Shown here one piece after another: positions 12,540 through 23,006 of a DNA stretch of 64,000 nucleotides; within the stretch, counting starts at the first letter, position 1; each line of letters starts with the position of its first letter. The DNA comes from Bryum argenteum (lineage: Eukaryota; Streptophyta; Bryopsida; Bryales; Bryaceae). The stretch lies in the NCBI GenBank assembly GCA_037043015.1, contig CM073328.1:17147495-17211494 (forward strand), written 5' to 3'. Below the pieces are notes generated by a model, which did no database searches, was not told the origin of the DNA, and worked only from the letters and a program-made list of their open reading frames with translations. Position numbers and translations under genes: made by a program.

Positions 12540-12900
12540 CGAAGTACTCCGATATGGTTTTATTCAAGTGTGTGAGATGCCACTCTTACCTTCAACCACT
12601 GTAAGCATCGCTGTAAATCTAATACACACGTCTTATCTTAACTTTGTGATTGATTAGTTTGTGATTGATTCTATGTTTGAGAAGTTAACTTGATTACAAG
12701 TGGAAAGAAACTTTGTGATTGATTAGTTTGTGATTGATTCTATGTTTGAGAAGTTATTTTGATTACAAGTGAAAAATTTGAGAATAATACATTGTCCTCA
12801 AATATAAAGACCAAACAGTATTTTGCACGGCTTCGATTTTGTACGTGAACTTCTTGTCCAAAGATCACCGTGAAAAAAAGTGTGCACCATCCCAACCCCT
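12540..12900. repeat. Dispersed block with internal tandem duplication
   Basis: Similar in order to 21,440-21,690: 'cttcaaccac', 'cttatctta', 'gtttgtga..', 'tttgagaagtta', 'cctcaaatataaa', 'gtggacttcttgt' and 'atcac.gtgaaaa'. Within it, about 12,642-12,770, a segment of roughly 70 bp ('ctttgtgattgattagtttg' onward) is duplicated almost exactly. Function unknown; probably part of the same low-copy repeat set as the gene-like islands. Confidence 0.6.
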
Positions 12901-13230
12901 CACCCACCACCTCTTTTCCACTCACATCACTTTACATCCTCGCAACCTTACAGCCTTCGAACAGAATAAATCAAGTTAAAAGAAGTTGTAACGAAATGTT
13001 GATGTTGAAGTAGCGCGAGTGAGTGAAGTAGACCAACTACATTTGATTCTGGCTGTGAACGAGAATTCACATGCTGAAAATCCTCTAAAAGGAAATCGCA
13101 TGCTGATCTGGGGAGTTATAATTTCTGTTATCAAAATTGTTGATCGTGAAATGCTGTCCTTCGCAACAAAAGCGCCACTTCCTTTGTAGCAAAAGTGTCA
13201 CTTAATGAGCAGGCGGGTCTGCCCGGTGTT

Positions 13231-13657
13231 TGAAGAAAGACCTCGTGAATGAGAGGCAAACAGATAATTGTTGATTAGAGATTCAAGGTCTTTATACAGC
13301 AGGTGGGGAGAGTAGATCTATCCCCAATACCTAATTCTTGCGTTAAACATGTAATTCGTTATAATGGGAATATTCAGATTATCAAATTGATGACAATTGA
13401 GCTTGAGTTGAGCCAAATGTATTGTGTGGGTACATTTAGCTCGACTCGAGCTAAACCCACATTTCTCAAAATCAGTGAATAATACCATTATAACGAATTA
13501 CGTATTGTTAGGTTACGGTTAGCATTCGTCTATCAGAGACTTAACAGACTAGACGAATGATGATAAACTTCTGTCCCCTATAGCTGCCTGCCAGGTCAGC
13601 TTCTACGCTGGAGCTCATATGTGCGAGCCGGGTGCCAACAGGTCATATGTGCCAACA
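13231..13657 (-). repeat. Copia 1 3' LTR, holding a MITE
   Basis: Matches the LTR at 19,169-19,431 end to end once the 165-bp insertion (MITE plus one target copy) is removed: 262 bp against 263 bp. Plus-strand limits are TGAAGAAAG..GCCAACA. Confidence 0.95.
13346..13506. mobile_element. MITE nested in copia 1 3' LTR
   Basis: 161 bp with terminal inverted repeats of about 22 bp (AACATGTAATTCGTTATAAT at the left; the right end is its near-perfect complement, ending ACGTATT). GTTA flanks both sides (13,342-13,345 and 13,507-13,510) and is present once in the other LTR, giving a precise empty site. TSD is 4 bp, or TTA/TA within it; superfamily undecided. Confidence 0.85.
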
Positions 13658-13671
13658 CTCCCCCTCGCTTT
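13658..13671 (-). other. Copia 1 polypurine tract
   Basis: On the minus strand the bases next to the 3' LTR read AGCGAGGGGGAG, the purine run expected to prime plus-strand DNA synthesis. Confidence 0.8.
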
Positions 13672-14229
13672 TGATGCTGGAGTAAAGCGTCTTGTTTCCG
13701 GTTGTGGTTGCAATTTGAGCTGCAGATGGATTTCGACAATAGGAATAGCAAAATATGATAGTAAGATGGGCAGACGCGATCAATATTCGCAAGTTGATCC
13801 TTCAATTGTGGAGTATGGCGGCTGCAATCCTCTTGTGGTTGGGTCGATTGTGTGGAGACACTGCGACCGAAGAAGAAGGTCGAAGGTCACCGTTTCTTCT
13901 TGAAATTAGGTTGAGCGAAGATGCTACCTGTCGCCGCTTCAGAGCGAGTTGAAGATAGAGTAGAGATAGGAAATTACTTTCCTTTCCTCTCAGATGATGT
14001 TGTAGAAAGTCGAATTTGGCCGATGATAGCAAAGTCGCCTGCTTCACTCCTTCAACTGACAGGTGTAAGTAGACAGTGGCGACTTCTAATTGATGATTCA
14101 TACGAGTGGAATTTCATGCTCTTCAGTTACGATCCTGCGGGAGCATCAGAGATTGACGTAGAGCTTCTGGCTCCAAAATTAGATATAGATATGGCCAGTT
14201 ATAGGTCTTGGGTGACGTATTTTAATTGA
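13672..14229 (+). pseudogene. F-box-like host gene fragment carried by copia 1, antisense
   Basis: Plus-strand frame 13,921-14,229 (102 codons) begins MLPVAASERVED and contains FLSDDVVESRIWPMIAKSPA followed by SLLQLTGVSRQWRLLI and DDSYEW. This has the F-box pattern LxDDVxxxI..L..SP.SL..L..VSRxWR.LI. F-box proteins bind SKP1 and choose targets for SCF ubiquitin ligases. Only the N-terminal part is present, with no substrate-binding domain. It sits between the end of pol (about 14,300) and the polypurine tract, inside the element and opposite to its transcription, so it was probably captured from a host transcript or gene. The sequence 13,672-13,920 upstream of the ATG may be more of the same host gene. 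F-box call moderate; location inside the element is certain. Confidence 0.6.
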
Positions 14230-14300
14230 GTAAGTCACACTATGACATAATTGGGTCCGCTGGAAGGTATCCTTCCAAAATGTTTTGGGCAACAACTCTC

Positions 14301-17300
14301 TCATGAAATTGAAAGCCTTTGGGTATTGGTAGTTGCTTCATCACTTATTTCCTGTGGACCTTCTTGCTTGGACAGTGTTACTAGCCCTAATTTCTTACGA
14401 ATGCCTTCAAAAGCCACTCTGCCCAGAGACTTTGTAAAGATGTCTGCAATCTGATTGCTTGAAGGTACAAACTTTAGTGCTATTTCTCCTGTGAGTACCT
14501 TCTCCCTCACAAAATGGTATCAAACATCTACGTGCTTGGTCCTGCTGTGGTAGATATGATTATAGGCTAGGTTCAAACTGCCTTGATTGTCACCATGCAA
14601 GATCGTGGGAGTTGACAAATCCTGCATCTTGAGTTCCCCCAAGAGGGGCCTCAACCAGATCGCCTCTTTAGTTCCGTTGGTAAGAGCCATATATTCTGCC
14701 TCAGTCGAAGACACTGCCACAGTTTGTTGTTTCTTGCAATTCCAGGTCACAGGAGTTTCTCCAAGAAAGAAGATGAATCCTGTTGTGGATCTGCGGTCGT
14801 ACGAGTCGTCTGCTCAATTTGAGTCTGTGAATCCACAAATGGTGAGTTTTCTCCCTTGCTGGTAAAACAAAGCAGAATCCATAATGCCTTTGAGATACCG
14901 AAAGATGTGTTTCATGGCCTGCAGGTGCGAATCTTGTCGATGACTCATGAATCGGCTCACGAGGCTCACTGCATGGGAGAGGTCCGGACGCGTGTGCGTC
15001 AAGAAGATATGTTTTCCCACCATCATGTGATAGGTGGTGGGATCAGTACTTGGAGCGGACATATCATGTATGAGTTTGAGCTTCTCTGCTAGGAGAGTGT
15101 GTATAGGGCGGCAGTCCGCTATTCCAAAGTCTGTGAGCATTTCCCTCACGTATTGCCGCTGCGTGATTAGAATCCCCAAAGTACTAAATATAAATTCCAA
15201 TGCCAATTAATAAGTTAGCAGTCCCAGGTCGCTCATGTCAAATTGAGTTTGGATATTAGCTCGAATACTAGCAATGTGTAAGTCGTGACTGCCTGTAACG
15301 TACACATCGTCGACATATAGTAGTAGAATGGTGAGCTTGCCTTCATCTTCAAAGTAATAGAGGTTAGGATTTGCACCAGATTTGGTGAGATGTTGACTGA
15401 TAAGGTAGGAGTCAATACTTGAGTACCAGGCTCTCGGTGCTTGTTTCAGGCCATACAAGGCCTTCTTCAATCGACAGGCTTGGCTAGGATCAGAGCGGGG
15501 AAATCCTGGTGGCGGCTTCACATACAGTTCTTTTGTGATCAAGCCATTTAAGAATGTTGTTTTAACATCTAAGTGATAGATTTTCGAAGAGTGATGACCG
15601 GCGAGGGCGACAATGCTGCACAAGGTGTTCCATTTTACCACGGGGGCAAACGTTTCGGTATAGTCTATCCCTGCTTGTTGTTGAAACCCTTTTGCTACTA
15701 GTCTAGCCTTTACCTTTGCCGGAGTGCCATCTGCATTTGTTTTAACCTTGCAAATCCACTTGATTGAGATCGCTTTGCGCCCTGGAGGTAAGGAGACAAT
15801 GTCCCAGGTGTCATTTCGGGATATTGAATCAAGTTCGCTATGCATGGCCGCCTAGCTTCCAGCCCGGGTGTTGGAGGGCTGCTTAAACGTCGACAGGCAG
15901 AGCGACACATGAGTGTTGGTTAACTACATGAAGATGATAATTTGATAAGAGGGCTGGTGCTTTGCAAGTTCTGTTGCTGCGGTGAAGGTTCGAAGGCTCA
16001 GATACTACTTCAGGAGTTTGTCTTTGATGAGTATGAGTCGGGAACTGTGCTAGATAAGATAGGTCTGAGCTGATGGGTAAGTGAACAGAGAAGTCTGAGA
16101 TAGGAGTGGAAGTTCGACCGAGTGAACTAGTGTGAGACTCTTGTTGGATAGGAAAGGGGTGGTGTAGGGACTCTGACAAACTAGAGTAATCAGGGAGAGA
16201 GTCTGAATTAGGGTCAAAAGTGGGTGACTGATGAGGTAAGATTTTTCGGACCTGTGCACTAATAGGGGAGCTTGGTGACTGAGGAGAAAAAGGGGGTGGA
16301 GGCTCTGCGTTAACCGGTCAATGAGTCGTGGGAGGCGGTTGGGATATGACTGTTTCGAACGGTGAGGGCTGATTCAATGGATCAGAGGGAAGTACAAGTG
16401 GTCTAAGTATGACTTCAGGTAGTATATCGGTGGCCCAAGTCAAGTACCGCTCTGCTGGTTCGGTATTGGAGACCTCGGTGGTGGAAGTCAAACCGCAGGG
16501 AAAGCATGTTTCGTCAAAGTCCACGTCTTTTGATATTAAGATCTTCCTGGTGGAACGATGGTAATTCCTATAGCCTCGAGAGTCGGCATCATAACCTAGG
16601 AACACACACTCTTTTGACCGATGAGCTCATTTGTTGCGGTTGGGAGTGTTGTCCAGTACAAAGGACTTGCATCCAAAGGTTTTCATATGAACAATAGAGG
16701 GTATAGTACCTGTGAATCAAGTGAATGGAGTATCACCATTGTTAGCTCTTGTTGAGATCCTGTTGGTGAGGTAGTTTGCAGTTGACAATGCTTCTCTCCA
16801 TAGGAAGGCCGGAGTTTGACTGTCAAATGCCATACACCTTGCATTTTCAAGTAGAGTGCGATTTTTCCTCTCAGCTACTCCATTTTGGTGGGGTGTGTAG
16901 CTTTGGGTGTATTGGCGCACTATTCCAGTGTTGTTGAACCAATCTTGGAATTCCTTGGAAAGGTATTCTCCTCCTCTATCTGAGCGAATCGCTTTAAGTT
17001 TGAATTCACTCTGAAGTTCAACCATGGCTTTGAATTGTTTGAATCTCAGTAGTGTCTCATCTTTGTACTTCAGGAAATACAGCTAGGTGAACCTGCTGTA
17101 ATAATCTGTGATCGTCATCATGTACTAGGAGCCAGAGATGGAAGCAATTGACATTGGGCCACAAAGGTCGGAATGTACCAGTTCAAGAGGTTGCCGTGTT
17201 CTGGTCCTGTCTGCCAAAGTATAAGGTCGAATATGCTGAGGAGCACCATTGTTAACTCCATTTGAAAGTTGCTGCTTACGCTGGATGAGTCGGTGTCGAT

Positions 17301-18650
17301 GCTGCTTTCCAAGGCGGCAACTGTTGCACAAGTCCAGTGGGCTCCTGATTTGCGGCACTCCTGTAACTTTAGCCTGAAGCGCTATGAATTTGATTGCCTG
17401 ATGATTGACGTGGCCTAATCGCTTATGCCACAAAGTGGCTTCGTATTGTTTTGTGGCAGAAGTGACAATGTTGATGATCTCGTCTGGAGGACGAAATTTA
17501 TATCTAGAGGCCGTTTCTTTGATCTTGCTTGCCTGAGGCCAGAACTTTGCAGGAATCGGGAAAAGGAAATTTCGAAGAATCCATACAGTTCTCAGTCAAA
17601 CAAGACTTTGAGATCTTGTTTATCATCAGTGATTGCTCCGACCAAGATCATGTTTTTGGTTACTCTAGGTACGTACAGAACTTCAGTTAATTTTATTGCT
17701 CCTAGGGTGGTGGGAAGATTCATCGATCCTTGTCCGGCTACATCCAGTTTTTCTCCTCCAGCGGTGCTGACTTTGGAGTGATTCCCTCGTTTGAGATCTG
17801 AAAGGAGATTCTTTTGTCCAGTAACATGTTTAGAAGCTCTACTGTCTAGATACCAATCTTCTTCTTTGCTATGAACTAAGTTGACTTCAGTGAGATTCAC
17901 GGTAAGGAATGAATCAGCTACTACATCTGGAAAGCTATCATAGGAGTCGAGGTCGTCATCCTTGAAGTTGTCAATCAAGTTGACAGTTGACTGATCGGCG
18001 CGACTCAATCTTCATTTCTTCACCTCCGTAGCTAATTCGGGGCAATCACGCAACCAGTGCCCTTTCTGTCCGCACTAGTGACACGTGGTGGTTGACTTGT
18101 TAGCTTTCTGCCGCCCATCGTCCCCTCCAGAGGCTGATCGCCGATTCGTTGGGTTCCGGACAACGTTCTTAGTAAGCAGTGCTTCTGTATCCGTGCGTCT
18201 CGATGATCTCTGACTTCGCCGAAGTTCGTTCTGCAGCAAAGTTGCAGTAAGTGTTGCGGGAGTTGGGAGTTTCTCCATGTACATGATCGTGTTAACCAAA
18301 ACTTTGAGAGAGTCAGGCAGTGCCATTAAGATGTGCTCGACAAGTTCATCGTCTGGAATGGTTTCGCCAACTGCTGCAAACTCGTTTACCAGCTCGGTAA
18401 CTTGTTGAAGAAAGCTAGACATGGTAGAGCTTTTGTTCATCTTGAGGGTCACCAATTGTTTGGGCAACATGAGTTTTCTGGAGTTAGTGGAATTTGCAAA
18501 CAGATCCCTCAACGTCTTCTAGCAAACATCTGGTTCGGAGATATTGGCGATGTAAGGTATCATGCTATCCTTGACAGACAACGCTATCAAAGTGAGTGCT
18601 TTCTTCTCCGCTAACTCTAACGCTGCTTTGTCAACAGGATCAGTGGGTGC
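14301..18650 (-). pseudogene. Copia 1 gag-pol region, fossil
   Basis: Read on the minus strand: gag of the UBN2 type (about 18.1-18.6 kb), a CCHC knuckle with CGQKGHWLRDC (about 18.0 kb), protease with WYLDSRASKHVTG (about 17.85 kb), the pre-integrase segment WHKRLGHVNHQAI with CNSCRLGKQH (17.3-17.4 kb), integrase core with RSDRGGEY and PHQNGVAERKNR (16.8-17.0 kb), reverse transcriptase with WICKVKTNADG and LLYVDDVYVTGS (15.2-15.8 kb) and RNase H with AVSSTEAEYMAL (about 14.7 kb). The order integrase before reverse transcriptase identifies Ty1/copia. It is interrupted several times and is not a functional polyprotein. Confidence 0.92.
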
Positions 18651-18654
18651 TACT

Positions 18655-18911
18655 AACCCCAATTCCGTTAAAATGGCATTATTCCGGTAAAATGGCACAT
18701 CTCAACTTTCTGAACTGTAGTTCAAAAACCATGTGATATAACAGAATTTTAAGGTGATATTAGGGAAAATTAGTGACAATGTACATAAAGAAGTGATATT
18801 ACAAAAAAAATTGTGATATTACAGAATATACCATTTTATATGAGCACAAATGTAAGATCTAGTGTGACGAAATGGCACATGGCATAGTGCCATTTTAACG
18901 GAATTGGGGTT
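18655..18911. mobile_element. MITE with 24-bp perfect TIRs nested in copia 1
   Basis: 257 bp. The terminal 24 bases (18,655-18,678, starting AACCCCAATTCCGTTAAAAT) are the exact reverse complement of 18,888-18,911. TACT flanks both sides (18,651-18,654 and 18,912-18,915), a 4-bp target duplication. The interior repeats 'gtgatatta' about four times. A longer relative lies at 28,280-28,782. Perfect TIRs suggest it is recent and younger than the copia element. Superfamily not settled. Confidence 0.88.
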
Positions 18912-19150
18912 TACTGTCCCTGTGGGTGGATCTACAAGTTTCCACGCATCGTCCCTGTTGAGGAGATTGCGCATCTTGAACTCCCATATGCTATAGTTCT
19001 AACCATCTAACTTGGAGCTCTCAACCATCATACTATCTCTCAACACCATAGGAGTTTAGGTACTTTCACTCACTGATCTGTTCTTCGACTGTCAATCAAC
19101 TAGAACTGACGCTTGAGCTCGAGTTATACTGGTCAGTTTAGTATGCTGCT

Positions 19151-19168
19151 AACCTCGCTCTGATACCA
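19151..19168 (-). other. Copia 1 primer-binding site
   Basis: Directly beside the 5' LTR the minus strand reads TGGTATCAGAGCGAGGTT, matching the common plant copia site complementary to initiator Met tRNA. Confidence 0.92.
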
Positions 19169-19431
19169 TGAAGAAAGACCTCGTGAATGAGAGGCAAAAT
19201 AGATAATTGTTTATTAGAGATTCAAGGTCTTTATACAGCAGTTGGGGAGAGTAGATCTATCTCCAATACCTAATTCCTGCATTAGGTTACGGCTAGCATT
19301 CCTCTATCGGAGACTTAATAGACTAGACGAATGATGATAAACTTCTGTCCCCTATAGCTGCCCGCGAGGTCCGCTTCCACGGTGGAGCTCATATGTGCCA
19401 GTCGGGTGCCAACAGGTCATATGTGCCAACA
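19169..19431 (-). repeat. Copia 1 5' LTR
   Basis: 263 bp. Its inner edge touches the primer-binding site and its outer edge touches the GTGTT target duplication. Confidence 0.95.
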
Positions 19432-19471
19432 GTGTTATGTCCATCGCCACAGAAGCCGGAGGGTTTTGTTA

Positions 19472-19862
19472 GAGCATGCCCAGCCCGGCTCGCCACGCCG
19501 GGCCGGGGAATTTCAATTTGGCGAGGCCTGTCAGCGGCTGGGCCGGGCAAGAGGTCGAAGCGACCTAACGGGGGCCGGTCCAGAGGGCCAGCGGAGCTGG
19601 CCAGCAGGGCCGCCGCCACGCGCTGCCGACTGCCGCAGTAAACTCCCGCAGTACACTACCCGTAGCACTCCATTATTGGTTAAAAGATTTTTGTGTTTGA
19701 GAGGGGCCACGGCAAGAAATGTGGATATGACGAGCTAAAAAGAAGGGCCCTCCAACCCCACTACCCGGGTTAGAGCCTTAGAGGGATGTCGTATGGGCTG
19801 GGGGCCCACACACGACATTCATGGCTCCACAGCCCGGCCCAGCGTATGGGCTCGGCATGCTC
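19472..19862. mobile_element. GC-rich PIF/Harbinger-like MITE
   Basis: 391 bp with imperfect TIRs GAGCATGCCCAGCCC / GAGCATGCCGAGCCC and a TTA duplication (19,469-19,471 and 19,863-19,865), the hallmark of Harbinger/Tourist insertions. The interior is strongly GC-rich, unlike the surroundings, and holds no transposase. Confidence 0.75.
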
Positions 19863-19865
19863 TTA

Positions 19866-20495
19866 GCCTGGTAGCGGCCTCGAGCCCTACCCCTCACATT
19901 CAAGCTTTCAGCCGACGTCTCATCCCATCTGGGTAGGTGGGGTTTAGTGAAAAAAAAGGGTTTGGGTAGTAAGGTCGAAGTACCCATAACCACCAACATA
20001 AGAAAATTCGCCCATTTGTAGCTGGTCTATTTATAATGGGTAATTTTTTTTGGGTGGCAAGATACTTTTTAGGAAGGTTTGCAATTTTTTTATATTTTTT
20101 TGTAAAACACACAAATTAATACAAATTTTCAAACAGTAAAGTACTGCAGGACCTGTAATCAACCTATAGGGTATGCAAAAACCACCTTAGCTGGTACAAA
20201 TTTCCATTCATGATTCGACCCAAAACCACCAGCTTTTGATTGTTTTGATTGGTCAGTTTGAATTGAGTGTTCTGACAATGCTAGTTCAGGCTAGGTGCGG
20301 TTATTGGGAGTGCTGATGGTTTTAGGTACTTCTACCATACTCCGGGTCACCCACACACTCAGCACTTTCATATTTATTTTACGTGGACGCGAGCGTGGCC
20401 CAAGCTTTCAGCCCTTGACATTCCCCGACAGGAGCCTGCACATTACTTGCCCAAGCTTTCAGCCCAGGACATCTTTCGATAGAAGCCTGCACATT
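19866..20495. other. Intergenic DNA with a short tandem duplication
   Basis: About 20,398-20,495 holds two copies of a roughly 50-bp unit ('gcccaagctttcagccc..gacat..cgaYagRagcctgcacatta'). 'Caagctttcagcc' also appears at 19,902. Nothing else recognised. Confidence 0.5.
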
Positions 20496-20507
20496 ATGCC
20501 TACTTTC

Positions 20508-20864
20508 AGGCACTACAAGCCTTGGCTTGGTGGTTAGGGCTTAGGCCCCCAATGAGGAGGTCGTGGGTTCTATTCCCCATGCCGGTGTGGTGCTCACCAC
20601 TATAGTCCACCCAACTATTGTGGGGGGTCTTTGGACCTTGTTGTATGGGTACCTCAAAGCCCTTTGGGGGGATACTATGTCAAGTATCTTCAAGGCATTA
20701 GTAACTAGGCTAGAAACTAGCGTAGTTATAGTGTCCACCCTCGAGAGGGGAAGTAGTATTGTTCTAATTTCCCCTTGTCCAGTGGCCATCGGGATATTAG
20801 CATTACGAACGGACACTTCATTCACGCCGGCCCCTTAGAAAGGGACCGGAGTTTCTATCTATCT
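20508..20864 (+). mobile_element. tRNA-derived SINE, copy 1
   Basis: 357 bp bounded by a 12-bp target duplication ATGCCTACTTTC (20,496-20,507 and 20,865-20,876). The head carries pol III promoter boxes: A box TGGCTTGGTGG (20,524-20,534) and B box GGTTCTATTCC (20,566-20,576). It ends in a short TCTA-rich tail instead of poly(A). Nearly identical to 40,659-41,015, so both are recent. Long frames across it are incidental. Confidence 0.92.
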
Positions 20865-20929
20865 ATGCCTACTTTCCTACAATATAATTCACTCTTCATC
20901 CGCGTTACTCGGAAAAGTATTAATTTGCA

Positions 20930-21690
20930 TGAGAATTGCTCCTGAAAGAACGGTGGGAGCCGGTCGGGCAGGGGCTCCGAGCACACGCCTGCAACAGAAA
21001 AGGGTGAGAGAAGCGAAGAAAAGACAAGAGAAGGGGATTAAAGGAAATAATAGAAGAGAACGGGAAAAGATCAAAGGTCCATCGCCAAGTGTACCGCCCG
21101 TACTTTTCCGTGGCGATTCTCTTCAAGGATCGTTGACTGCGCATCAACACACCATTCGTCTGCCGCCTCTTACGTGGAGTGGAAATCTAGACGATCTGTT
21201 CATTTGGATAGTACCAGAGTTCAAAATAGACGCCGTCGTTTCTTGGACCAATAAATTTATCGATTCATCAATGATATCAGGCAATGATGCTCAACAGATC
21301 ACAGAATTTCCTGCTTTTGGAGTTTCGTGGTACAAAGGACGGAATCAAAGGCTGCTACTAGTCTTTCGAACATCTTCAAATGGAAGCTCATCGACGACCA
21401 TCGCCAGAGGCATTGTTCAGAATATGCGGACATAATAGAATGCGGGTTCAAAAGAATTACATAAGTCATCCTATCTTCAACCACCACAAGTATCTCTAGA
21501 AACTAACACACTTTCGTTTTATCTTAAACTTTTGACTGTTTAGTTTGTGAGTATCCTGAACTTGAGAAGTTACAAATGCCAAAATTGAGTCTTCAAATAT
21601 AAAAATCAAACAACATCTTGGATACTTTCCAACCTCCTTGCTTTTGTATGTGGACTTCTTGTTCATGGATCACTGTGAAAATAATTATGC
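20930..21690 (+). repeat. Diverged gene-like duplicate block
   Basis: 20,936-21,215 aligns in order with 26,325-26,600 ('gggcagg..gctccgag.acac..gc', 'accgccc..acttt.ccg', 'cattcgt.tgccgcc', 'tacgtggagt', 'ctgttcatttggata'). 21,440-21,690 aligns with 12,540-12,900. An open frame 20,929-21,435 spans the middle and contains LLLVFRTSSNGSS; a similar LLRVFRTSSSSSS can be read near 25,910. That could be an old shared exon, but I recognise no protein family and would not annotate a gene. Confidence 0.5.
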
Positions 21691-21699
21691 ACCGTAACT

Positions 21700-22332
21700 A
21701 TGAGCTAATCACAAGGTATAACATCTCAATTCAAGGCAGGCATTTCTTTAAGACTAATACATTGCAAATGAGAATGTTGAAGTGAAGCTATTTGATGTAA
21801 AATCAAAGTTTAAATATTGCATCATTGAATTTTAAAGAAATTTATGTTCACGGTGTTGAATGGACGTGCGAAAATTCAAGAGATGTAATGCTTCCAACAC
21901 AAAAAAATCATAGGAGGAGATCTGCATTTATAATTGCAAATTGTTATGATTATAATATGTGTGTAAGAATTTACAACAGCAAGTGTGTGTAAAAGAAAAT
22001 GAAATTATTGTTTGATTTTTTATTTGTAACTTGCTTTTGGAAATTATGCTATTGTAGCATTCTTAGGTTTCTTGTTTCTAAATAAATGTCATATTTAAGT
22101 ACTTGTGTCAGCCTTGAATAGCCTCCATAAAATATATATATATCAAATGTGTATAACAAAGATTGCAACCAAAAACATTTGGTGTGATATGTACAAAGAA
22201 TGTATAAAAACGAATAGACTATAACTGCTAAGGAGTAAGTTCAAAGGTTGGTATGGTGTCAAGTCTCAAGTCTCAACCATGAAAGAGTCAATACAAATTA
22301 AGTGAGAATTCCACTAATAGGTATAGTTTTCA
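21700..22332. other. AT-rich DNA, nothing recognised
   Basis: No genes or clear repeats seen. Confidence 0.4.
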
Positions 22333-22336
22333 TTAA

Positions 22337-23002
22337 CCCCTAAAAATCCAGGAAAATCAATTTGGTTTTCTGAGATTTCGGGCAGCTCATTTTAACCCTT
22401 AAGCGGGCCGAATGTCGAAAAACGACATTTTGGATGACACCAACTTTGGAGAGCCATAACTTCTTCATCCGGACTCCGTTTTGGACGAAATCACTTGGGT
22501 TGGGTCCCAAATCAAGTCTAGTTTATGTAATGAAAATCTCAGACCCATACAATGAAGTATGAATTAATGGCATGCATTTCAGTGACAGCAGCCTAGTTTT
22601 AGACATTCTTTCCTTTGTAAAATTTAGGGCAGTTTTCACCATTGCAGGGCCATAATTTGCACAAAGAAATTTTTCTCATGGTTTTTTTTTGTTCAAGGAT
22701 GCTACTGAGATGAAGGTGAACAACATTCTAATTGGTGACTTTTTCATTGCAATAAGTCTAATGGTAGCATTTTCACTTTAAAGTGAAAATGATGAAATTA
22801 TGTGATCATTTTTGAGTATTAATACATTATGATCTCGCAATCTATGAAGCCTCATGACTCAAAATTTGACCCACATGATGTTCAATATGTCTACGACAAG
22901 ATTGTACGGTTGAGATTTGGATAACACACTTTTACCTCCACCTATGACAATGCTTTTGAGGATGTGTTCATTTTACTACAAATGAGTCAAACCATTTAGG
23001 GG
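22337..23002. mobile_element. TTAA-flanked piggyBac-type MITE
   Basis: Starts TTAA + CCCCTAAAAATCCAGG (TTAA 22,333-22,336) and ends ACCATTTAGGGG + TTAA (23,003-23,006). PiggyBac elements duplicate TTAA and begin with CCC. The interior has no transposase. It contains the dispersed block also seen at 4.96-5.20 and 29.87-30.09 kb, and a stretch near 22,480-22,560 shared with 50.1 kb. It could instead be the left part of one longer element ending at 23,875. Confidence 0.7.
22768..22791. other. Perfect 24-nt palindrome centred on TTAA
   Basis: 22,768-22,779 (CATTTTCACTTT) is the exact reverse complement of 22,780-22,791. The centre is TTAA. Diverged versions are at 5,011-5,034 and about 29,930-29,955. 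Confidence 0.9.
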
Positions 23003-23006
23003 TTAA

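Larger units (their letters stand above)
13231..19431 (-). mobile_element. Ty1/copia element 1, complete ends, fossil
   Basis: Both LTRs, a plant initiator-Met-type primer site, a polypurine tract and a 5-bp target duplication GTGTT (13,226-13,230 and 19,432-19,436) define it exactly. It lies on the minus strand with gag, protease, integrase, reverse transcriptase and RNase H in copia order. The LTRs differ at roughly 7% of positions outside a nested MITE; with a grass-like rate that would be a few million years, but the host's rate is unknown. The coding region is broken in several places (about six to eight). Two MITEs have inserted into it, and a host F-box-like fragment lies between pol and the 3' LTR. 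Confidence 0.95.

Noticed and set aside
13745-13952. Membrane-segment-like frame upstream of the F-box-like ATG as a separate gene
   Set aside because: Short, overlaps the F-box frame, has no family resemblance and lies inside the copia element.
19151-19168. tRNA-Met-like sequence as a tRNA gene
   Set aside because: Only the part complementary to a tRNA 3' end is present, next to an LTR, so it is a primer-binding site.
20541-20838. Overlapping frames over 90 codons on both strands, with a matching frame near 40,692-40,973
   Set aside because: They lie within the two SINE copies and follow from the SINE sequence; the element has pol III boxes and target duplications, not coding features.
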